11,769 nucleotides of DNA from an uncultured Acetatifactor sp. (GTDB taxonomy: Bacteria; Bacillota; Clostridia; Lachnospirales; Lachnospiraceae), in assembly GCA_934394515.1 (NCBI GenBank), contig CAKRRU010000079.1:1-11769 (forward strand). Direction: 5' to 3'. Of the stretch, positions 7,385-11,769 are shown one piece after another. A program made the translations under genes and the position numbers. Each line of letters begins with the position of its first letter. Position 1 is the stretch's first letter. The notes under the pieces are model-generated. The model did not search any database, was not told where the DNA came from, and saw only the letters and a program-made list of their open reading frames with translations.

Positions 7385-7426
7385 CATTTTGACACTTTGA
7401 ACTTTCATTTTGGCACTATGAATACT
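7385..7426. repeat. Diverged direct-repeat pair with a 21-bp period
   Basis: CATTTTGACACTTTGAA at 7385-7401 recurs as CATTTTGGCACTATGAA at 7406-7422, with two mismatches in 17 and an exact 21-bp offset. The shared TTTCA start and TGA near the end of the unit recall the 7224-7328 array, so these may be diverged members of the same repeat family. They lie just upstream of the tetR -35 element. Confidence 0.6.
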
Positions 7427-7431
7427 TTCCC

Positions 7432-7460
7432 TTGACCCGCAAGTTAGTCTATGCTAATAT
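7432..7460 (+). promoter_or_regulatory. Promoter of the tetR gene
   Basis: TTGACC (7432-7437) is followed after 17 bases by TAATAT (7455-7460). Transcription would start near 7466-7468, only three to five bases before the ATG at 7471. The -35 occupies the TTG that could otherwise be mistaken for an upstream start codon. Confidence 0.6.
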
Positions 7461-7472
7461 AACAATTGTTAT
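7457..7472. promoter_or_regulatory. TetR operator at its own start (autoregulation)
   Basis: ATATAAC-AATT-GTTAT contains the perfect 14-bp palindrome ATAACAATTGTTAT (7459-7472). It overlaps the -10 element, the expected transcription start and the ATG. The same half-sites with the same 4-base spacing occur before the methyltransferase gene at 8111-8128, which points to one shared repressor, most simply the TetR protein encoded here. Confidence 0.7.
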
Positions 7473-8076
7473 GGAGACAGATCGTAAGAAAATCACGGAA
7501 GAAAACTTAATCCGCTGCGGCAGGGAAGAATTTCTGGAAAAAGGCTACGCCGGGGCGAACCTCCGGGATATCTGCAAACGGGCCGGAGTTACTACCGGGG
7601 CTTTTTATTTCTCTTTTGAAAATAAAGAGGCACTGCTGGGGGCAATTCTGGATCCCCTGATTGCCGAATATCAGAAAATGATGTATGAAATTACCAAAAG
7701 AGAACAGGAACATCCTGAGACCGCAGAGCAGAATGAACGTGAGATCATGGAATATATCTGTGCGCACAGGCAGGAATGTGAACTGGTACTGGAGAAATGC
7801 TCCGGCAGCAAATACGAGTCTTTCCGGGATGTCGTCTTCAACAATATGTTCACGGCCTTTCAGGGCTATTATGAAAAACAACTGGGCTTTGTGCCCGATA
7901 AGGAATTGTTACGAATTCTGGCATCCATGAGGTTACATGGATTTCTGGAATTGATCAAGGGAGATTATGATATGGAACACCGCCTGTTCCTGACGAAAGC
8001 CATCGGTATTCACGCCGATGCCGGAACGCAGGGTTTAATTGCATATTTCAAGAGTAAGAAGGATGCTCACCGTTAA
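7471..8076 (+). CDS. TetR/AcrR family transcriptional repressor
   Basis: A 201-residue protein counted from the ATG at 7471. The N-terminal TetR DNA-binding domain covers about residues 6-58: a first helix ITEENLIRCGREEFLEKGY, then LRDICKRAGVTTGAFYFSF as the helix-turn-helix, then NKEALL. The C-terminal part (60-195) is a helical ligand and dimer domain with no assigned ligand; it contains Cys97, Cys103 and Cys110. A more distant TTG at 7432 is rejected because it is the -35 box. No ribosome site precedes the ATG, and the predicted transcript starts almost at it, suggesting leaderless translation. The operator overlapping its start and the matching one before the methyltransferase suggest that it represses both genes. 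A terminator overlaps its stop codon. Confidence 0.9.
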   Translation: METDRKKITEENLIRCGREEFLEKGYAGANLRDICKRAGVTTGAFYFSFENKEALLGAILDPLIAEYQKMMYEITKREQEHPETAEQNEREIMEYICAHRQECELVLEKCSGSKYESFRDVVFNNMFTAFQGYYEKQLGFVPDKELLRILASMRLHGFLELIKGDYDMEHRLFLTKAIGIHADAGTQGLIAYFKSKKDAHR

Positions 8077-8096
8077 TGCGGTGGGCATTTTCTTTT
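8063..8096 (+). terminator. Rho-independent terminator of tetR
   Basis: ATGCTCACCG (8063-8072) pairs with CGGTGGGCAT (8079-8088), with one G-T wobble, around a 6-base loop, followed by TTTCTTTT. The stem begins inside the last codons of tetR and the stop codon TAA lies in the loop. It separates tetR from the methyltransferase, which therefore needs its own promoter. Confidence 0.8.
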
Positions 8097-8110
8097 ATAA
8101 AAAATAACAA

Positions 8111-8129
8111 ATATAACTTTTGTTATATT
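8111..8129. promoter_or_regulatory. Methyltransferase promoter and TetR-type operator
   Basis: ATATAAC (8111-8117), TTTT, GTTATAT (8122-8128) is a perfect dyad with the same half-sites and spacing as the tetR operator. An extra ATAAC half-site starts at 8104, nine bases before the matching half-site. TGTTATATT (8121-8129) is an extended -10 element, TGn-TATATT, inside the dyad; no good -35 is seen. Repressor binding here would block transcription of the gene starting at 8155. Confidence 0.65.
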
Positions 8130-8154
8130 CAGAAAACAAGTAGGAGGATTAGTT

Positions 8155-8943
8155 ATGAACAAAAACGTGAACTACGGAAACTGGGTACCTGAGAAGATGT
8201 TGGCACTGTGTTATGTTGCTGCAGCCGTGCTCGGCATTGCCGCCTGCGTGACCGGGCCGGTGCTGCATCTTGCCATTCTGGCATGGATTCTGGGCATTTT
8301 GGCTGCGATCTGCGTGGTCTATGGCATCTACATGCATATCTGTCATGAATTGTTTGCCTTCGGGAAGGGCAACATGATGGCAAAAGTCCATCAGCACCTC
8401 GTAGATCATCTGGAATGGGACGGCGAGGGTACGCTGCTTGACATCGGCTGTGGTGCTGCTGCCCTGACGATCCGCTGCGCTAAGGCTTTCCCCAAGGCAA
8501 AGCTCGTCGGCATGGACTACTGGGGTGCCGAGTGGAACTATGCCAAGGAGCAGTGTGAAGCCAATGCAAAAGCCGAGGGCGTTGCTGACCGAATCACCTT
8601 CCACAAAGGAGATGCCTCCCATCTGGGAGATCCGGATGAGACCTTCGATGCCGCTGTCAGCAACTTTGTCTTCCATGAAGTCCGTTCCGCCAAGGATAAA
8701 CAGGATGTGGTCAGAGAAGCTCTGCGTGTAGTCAAAAAGGGCGGCGCTTTCTCTTTTCAGGACATGTTCTCTCAGAAAGCACTCTATGGTGACATGGAAG
8801 AATTTGTCGAAGAATTGAAAAAAGAAGGAATCACAGAAATTCACTACATCGGAAATCTTGAGAAGAAACTGGATTTTATCCCGGGATATGTCGCTGCTCC
8901 CTGGATGATCTCCGGCATGGGAATCCTGTACGGGCGGAAATAA
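8155..8943 (+). CDS. Membrane-anchored class I SAM-dependent methyltransferase
   Basis: A 262-residue protein whose start is set by AGGAGG (8142-8147), seven bases before the ATG. Two hydrophobic helices (about 16-34 and 38-60) precede a soluble methyltransferase domain. Motif I is LLDIGCGAA (94-102), followed by the acidic residue Asp121 in LVGMDYWG, then KGDAS (151-155) and FDAAVSNFVFHEV (164-176), and VVKKGGAFSFQDMF after motif IV. This is the Rossmann-like fold using S-adenosylmethionine. The membrane anchor suggests a lipid, quinone-like or hydrophobic substrate, but the sequence does not identify it. The paired TetR regulator and shared operator suggest induction by a small molecule, perhaps a toxic compound; that is inference. 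Confidence 0.9.
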   Translation: MNKNVNYGNWVPEKMLALCYVAAAVLGIAACVTGPVLHLAILAWILGILAAICVVYGIYMHICHELFAFGKGNMMAKVHQHLVDHLEWDGEGTLLDIGCGAAALTIRCAKAFPKAKLVGMDYWGAEWNYAKEQCEANAKAEGVADRITFHKGDASHLGDPDETFDAAVSNFVFHEVRSAKDKQDVVREALRVVKKGGAFSFQDMFSQKALYGDMEEFVEELKKEGITEIHYIGNLEKKLDFIPGYVAAPWMISGMGILYGRK

Positions 8944-8975
8944 TCACGAAAATCAAAAATGTTTTTATATAAAAC

Positions 8976-9020
8976 CATCCCGGACACTGTGTCTGTCTCA
9001 CAAGCACAGTGTCCGGGATG
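8976..9020. terminator. Bidirectional terminator between convergent genes
   Basis: CATCCCGGACACTGTG (8976-8991) and CACAGTGTCCGGGATG (9005-9020) form a perfect 16-bp stem around a 13-base loop. It lies between the plus-strand methyltransferase and the minus-strand gene ending at 9046. The minus-strand exit is GTTTTATAT, a reasonable T-tract; the plus-strand exit is TCAAATTTCTTCTT, so it probably serves both directions. Confidence 0.85.
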
Positions 9021-9045
9021 TCAAATTTCTTCTTATATGTCCACC

Positions 9046-10179
9046 CTATAATGTAATATTGATCACCGGCATGGGAGCCGCCGGTACGCCTACGCCGACA
9101 GCATCTGCGGAAAATGAAGTCCCGGTCATGCCGACGGAAACCGCTCCGGTGTTCCCGGTGGGAATGACTGCATTGTCTTTCATTTTCTCCAGGTGGTCGA
9201 AGACTGCTTTCAGGTACTCCGCATCGGCCTTGACGATGTCTTTCATCTCTTTGTTGCGGTGTTTGATCTTCATCATCTTGAGGTCTGCGGGATCCATCTC
9301 CCTGTCCACCGAGACCGCAGTATCCGATAATCCATCCAGCCCCATCTCTTCCATTAGGTCACGTAAGCTATCGGACATTTCCTGCATCATCTCAGAGGTG
9401 AAATCGCTCATTTCCGACATAAAGTCTCCTGCCTGTGCATAGAATTCATCCATGCCGAGATCAATATAATCGGATATATCATAGCTGTCCCCGGCATACT
9501 CATACGCAGAGAAATCCCCGGACACTTCATTCGCGGAATCTTCCGCAGACATCTCTTCTGCATTCCGCGCGTTTTCAGCTTCTGCGTCTGGCACATCCTT
9601 CGTTTCTTCTTCGCTGATCCGGTCTCCCTGGCAGATTCCACCGGCGGCCTTCACCATTTCCTCTTCTTCGAGATGTTTTGCTTTCTTTTTCGCCACACGT
9701 TCCATAGCCTGTGCATGAGCAATTGCTGCGTCGATCTCTTCACTGTCACTGTCGCTGTCACTGTTCTGCTTCTGACGCTTCAGGCGCATAATCTCTCTTC
9801 TCGCCTGTCCGGCTGCCTGCTTCGCCGCCTGGGAAGTCTTGCTCCGCAGTATCTTCGACGAAATGCTTTTAAACTGGTACTTCAGCTTTTTCAGCGCCAG
9901 CGTCGTGTTCTTCGTCTGCTGCCTCTGATCGCGCAGCGATTCACTGTAACTCAGGGAACTTGTAACGATGGAATCCTGTCCCCAACTGTTCGCTGCCTGC
10001 GTCTGCGTACTTTGACTGTTTCTGGACAGCATTCTACGAATATCGGTAACAGAACTTTTATTTTTTGCTCCGAAGATACTCTTCTGATTGTTCTGCGTCT
10101 TCTTTCCTCCGGAAAATGCCTGCGGCAAACCGGTATTGCCGCTCCCGTAAACACCTCCGGACTTCCCCATAGAAATCAT
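9046..10179 (-). CDS. Unrecognised 377-residue protein, partner of the DUF6033-like protein
   Basis: I do not recognise a named family. The start at 10179 is supported by AAGGTGA about six bases upstream, which overlaps the stop of the preceding gene, so the two are translationally coupled (11-base gap). There is no signal peptide or membrane segment. The N-terminus (1-90) is Gly/Ser/Gln/Asn-rich and likely disordered. A basic helical stretch (91-139) holds LALKKLKYQFKSISSKILR and RREIMRLKRQKQ. A DSDSDSE tract follows, then a charged helix ending KKKAKHLEEEEM (164-175). The middle (180-280) is acidic, rich in Glu, Asp and Met, with repeated SEM/DFMSEMSDFTSEM units. The tail (285-377) has another basic helix, then a Gly/Val/Ala-rich end. 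It looks like a structural or scaffold protein, not an enzyme. Confidence 0.8.
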   Translation of the reverse strand: MISMGKSGGVYGSGNTGLPQAFSGGKKTQNNQKSIFGAKNKSSVTDIRRMLSRNSQSTQTQAANSWGQDSIVTSSLSYSESLRDQRQQTKNTTLALKKLKYQFKSISSKILRSKTSQAAKQAAGQARREIMRLKRQKQNSDSDSDSEEIDAAIAHAQAMERVAKKKAKHLEEEEMVKAAGGICQGDRISEEETKDVPDAEAENARNAEEMSAEDSANEVSGDFSAYEYAGDSYDISDYIDLGMDEFYAQAGDFMSEMSDFTSEMMQEMSDSLRDLMEEMGLDGLSDTAVSVDREMDPADLKMMKIKHRNKEMKDIVKADAEYLKAVFDHLEKMKDNAVIPTGNTGAVSVGMTGTSFSADAVGVGVPAAPMPVINITL

Positions 10180-10190
10180 ACAGCATCACC

Positions 10191-11030
10191 TTACCCTCTG
10201 AAGTCAAAGTTCTGGCCGACCTGCCGTTCACTTGCAGTCTGCACACTGTCACTCCGCTGATTAAAATTGTAGGTTTCTATCTTAGACAACAGTTCTTCTA
10301 TGGAACCGGCGCTGATTGTCACCGTATCCTCTGTGCCGGTTTCCTCCTTGTTGTCTGCTATCTTATCCGACTTCTTGTCTTTTAGCCGTTCTTCCTTTTC
10401 TTTCTTAGCAGCCTTCTTCTCCGCAGCTTTTTTCTCTGCTCTCTTCTGCTCGCCTTTTTCCTCGATTCTCGCCTTCTGGTCTGCGCTTGACTTCTTCAGC
10501 ACTGCAAAAAATGACAATGTGCCTCCATCATTTACCTGCATTCCATAGCCCTTGACGCTTGCCCCTGACTTCTCAATGCTGCTCTTTAACTGCTGCATCT
10601 GTGCAGCCGCACCGCTCAAGATTCCCTCATACTGTTTGCGGTAGCTCTCATCTGTCGCCATCCGCTCGATCTTGTCTTCATCGATCAGTACCACCGTCTT
10701 AAAGCTGTTGGCATACTGCGCGGCATTTGCCTTTGCATTTTCCTTCTGGTCACGGCTTACCAGAATAAAATCATAATTTCCGTACCTCTTCTTCAGCTGC
10801 TCATAGTATTTCGCAGCCTTCTCCGACAGCTCCGGCTGACCGATGGTTCTGCCGTAATCCTCAGTCTTTCCCCTGGTCTGTGCCGTTTCGGACGTCTTTC
10901 CCGTACCTGTTGTGCCGGCTGTCTTATCCGGCGTTCTGAATACCTCAGGCTTCTTCGTCTTCGTACTCTTGCTGTAATCACTCTGCGCAGCATACGCACC
11001 TACGCTGCCGGTTGCTCCGATTCCCGCCAT
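10191..11030 (-). CDS. DUF6033-like protein
   Basis: A 279-residue protein counted from the ATG at 11030, chosen because AAGGAGG lies directly before it; an ATG 30 bases further out has no ribosome site. Residues 1-65 are a Gly/Ala then Thr/Lys-rich tail starting MAGIGATGSVGAYAAQ. Residues 68-180 form the conserved core: EKAAKYYEQLKKRYGNYDFI, then NAAQYANSFKTVVLIDEDK and ERMATDESYRKQYEGIL, then GYGMQVNDGGTLSFFAVLKK. This matches what I recall of the uncharacterised DUF6033 family of Clostridia. A highly charged Lys/Glu/Ala helix (185-230) follows, then a short tail. No signal peptide or membrane helix is seen. It is the first gene of a two-gene operon behind a candidate flagellar-type promoter. 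Function is unknown. Confidence 0.8.
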   Translation of the reverse strand: MAGIGATGSVGAYAAQSDYSKSTKTKKPEVFRTPDKTAGTTGTGKTSETAQTRGKTEDYGRTIGQPELSEKAAKYYEQLKKRYGNYDFILVSRDQKENAKANAAQYANSFKTVVLIDEDKIERMATDESYRKQYEGILSGAAAQMQQLKSSIEKSGASVKGYGMQVNDGGTLSFFAVLKKSSADQKARIEEKGEQKRAEKKAAEKKAAKKEKEERLKDKKSDKIADNKEETGTEDTVTISAGSIEELLSKIETYNFNQRSDSVQTASERQVGQNFDFRG

Positions 11031-11092
11031 AATTATTTCCTCCTTGAAAATAAATGCCAAATCCGTTTGTTTACCTGGTTCCTCTATTGAGA

Positions 11093-11120
11093 ATATCGGA
11101 CAACTTCTCCGACTTTTTTA
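11093..11120 (-). promoter_or_regulatory. Candidate sigma-28 (flagellar class) promoter
   Basis: On the minus strand TAAA (11120-11117) is followed after 16 bases by TCCGATAT (11100-11093). The SigD/FliA consensus is TAAA, 14-16 bases, GCCGATAT, so only the first base of the -10 differs. Transcription would start about 55 bases before the ATG at 11030. A TATAAA at 11122-11117 could instead serve sigma-A, but it lacks a good -35. Confidence 0.5.
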
Positions 11121-11152
11121 TACACACCAAAAGGAAACATGCAAAAATGTGC

Positions 11153-11198
11153 AAAAAAACCGCCTTTCTGCGCCTTTGTGGATCAGAAAAACGGTTTT
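11153..11198 (-). terminator. Rho-independent terminator of the chemotaxis transducer gene
   Basis: On the minus strand AAAACCGTTTTTCTG (11198-11184) pairs with CAGAAAGGCGGTTTT (11170-11156), with two G-T wobbles, around a 13-base loop, and is followed by a run of seven T (11159-11153). It lies 24 bases after the transducer stop and separates it from the DUF6033-like operon, which therefore needs the promoter downstream of it. Confidence 0.9.
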
Positions 11199-11221
11199 CC
11201 TGTAAACTTTATCCTAAATTA

Positions 11222-11769
11222 CTATTGATTCAAATGGTTGATCGTAACATGCAGCTCTCCCAACAGCTTCTTAATGTCCGCACTGGAGGTCGCCATATCT
11301 CTTGCTAACTTCTGTACTTCCGTTGCCACCACGGCAAAGCCCCTGCCCTGATCTCCGGCTCTTGCAGCCTCAATCGAAGCATTCAGTGCCAGAATCTGCT
11401 GTCTCTTGCTGTAGCCATCGATTTCCTTGGTCTTGTCCGTTGCTTCCTCGATCTGTTCCGCAGCTTTCGTAATGCCACCCTTTAGCTCACCTACCAGATT
11501 CTCGTTTTTCCTGTTGACGTAGCTGGCTCTTACGAACATGTTGATCACATCTCCCAGCAGATTTGCCGAAGCGTCGATCTGCTCCCTTGTCTTTACATTT
11601 ACCTTTTTCAAGGCCTTGATATATTTATCCTCATCAATGCCAAGTTCTCTTGCTGTCTGACGGAACTTCTCCTCATCCGGATTCTCCGGCAGCACCTGTC
11701 CTCCGATAATACTGCCCAGCACGGTTCCATCCTCCAGTGTGATCGGAATACCGAAATCCACAAGTCCCG
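11222..11769 (-). CDS. PocR-domain methyl-accepting chemotaxis protein (5' end outside window)
   Basis: The frame is open to the right edge, so the N-terminus is missing. The visible part starts inside a PocR-type ligand-binding domain: GLVDFGIPI, then [18 protein letters not shown] and a helix [13 protein letters not shown] helical linker follows, then the chemoreceptor signalling hairpin [20 protein letters not shown], continuing [20 protein letters not shown], which contacts CheA and CheW. No membrane segment is visible in this part, so it is probably a soluble transducer. The signalling bundle is short: only about 25 residues follow the tip region, and no CheR-tethering pentapeptide is present. 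PocR domains bind small organic ligands such as diols; the ligand here is unknown. A strong terminator follows the stop. Confidence 0.9.
   Translation of the reverse strand, partial: GLVDFGIPITLEDGTVLGSIIGGQVLPENPDEEKFRQTARELGIDEDKYIKALKKVNVKTREQIDASANLLGDVINMFVRASYVNRKNENLVGELKGGITKAAEQIEEATDKTKEIDGYSKRQQILALNASIEAARAGDQGRGFAVVATEVQKLARDMATSSADIKKLLGELHVTINHLNQ

Larger units (their letters stand above)
7132..7470. other. Divergent intergenic region between the ECF sigma gene and the tetR gene
   Basis: About 340 bases without a convincing gene. From left to right it holds the sigma ribosome site, the ECF-type promoter (7170-7196), the 21-bp repeat array (7224-7328), an AT-rich stretch with a TATATATATA run near 7341-7352, the second 21-bp-period pair (7385-7426) and the tetR promoter (7432-7460). 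An open minus-strand frame with a GTG at 7318 reads through the array and overlaps the sigma gene start; it lacks a good ribosome site. Confidence 0.7.

Noticed and set aside
7432..7470. TTG start giving a tetR protein 13 residues longer
   Set aside because: The TTG is the -35 box of the best promoter, no ribosome site precedes it, and the TetR domain begins right after the ATG at 7471.
8149..8844. Minus-strand open frame opposite the methyltransferase
   Set aside because: The plus strand has clear methyltransferase motifs and an ideal ribosome site.
9673..10260. Plus-strand open frame opposite the 377-residue gene
   Set aside because: The Leu/Arg/Cys-rich composition is typical of antisense frames; the minus-strand genes have ribosome sites and coupling.
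11031..11060. ATG at 11060 as start of the DUF6033-like protein
   Set aside because: AAGGAGG lies inside this extension, directly before the ATG at 11030, which also begins the family-like MAGIGATG sequence.

Overview
The window looks like chromosomal DNA of a gut-type Clostridia, most likely Lachnospiraceae. Supporting signs are moderate GC with AGGAGG-type ribosome sites, an ECF sigma factor followed by a membrane anti-sigma-like protein, a BlaR1-like M56 peptidase with a large outer domain, an Ig-like lipoprotein-style family, a DUF6033-like protein and a PocR-domain chemotaxis transducer. The lineage is inferred from family content, not from a marker gene. No rRNA, tRNA, transposase, integrase or CRISPR array was found. 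Ten protein genes can be supported; two run off the window.

Left part (1-4820, all minus strand). A BlaR1/MecR1-like M56 metallopeptidase runs off the left edge. Its own promoter (TTGACA-17-TAGACT) is overlapped by a 13-bp-arm dyad, the usual layout for BlaI/CopY-type control, but no BlaI gene lies upstream. Upstream are two adjacent membrane-anchored paralogues of 140 and 300 residues, only the longer carrying an Ig-like C-terminal domain. They follow a small, AT-rich winged-helix protein that resembles the C-terminal end of larger AlbA_2/Schlafen-type ATP-binding regulators.

Middle (4868-7470). An ECF sigma factor (TTG start) and a single-pass protein with a large outer propeller-like domain form a sigma/anti-sigma pair on the minus strand. 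An ECF-type promoter (TGGAAC-15-CGAC) directly before the sigma gene suggests autoregulation. Beyond it is a five-copy array of 21-bp direct repeats, then a second, diverged pair of repeats with the same 21-bp period.

TetR module (7432-9020, plus strand). A TetR-family repressor is followed by a membrane-anchored SAM-dependent methyltransferase. The start regions of both carry the same dyad, ATATAAC-N4-GTTAT, so the repressor probably controls itself and the methyltransferase. The repressor promoter sits so close to its ATG that the transcript should be nearly leaderless. A terminator separates the two genes, and a perfect 16-bp hairpin separates the methyltransferase from the convergent genes to its right.

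Right part (9046-11769, minus strand). A DUF6033-like protein and an unrecognised 377-residue protein form a tightly coupled two-gene operon. Upstream is a candidate sigma-28 (flagellar class) promoter, TAAA-N16-CCGATAT. The next gene upstream, ended by a strong terminator, is a soluble PocR-domain methyl-accepting chemotaxis protein. Together these suggest, as inference, that the unknown pair belongs to the motility/chemotaxis regulon.
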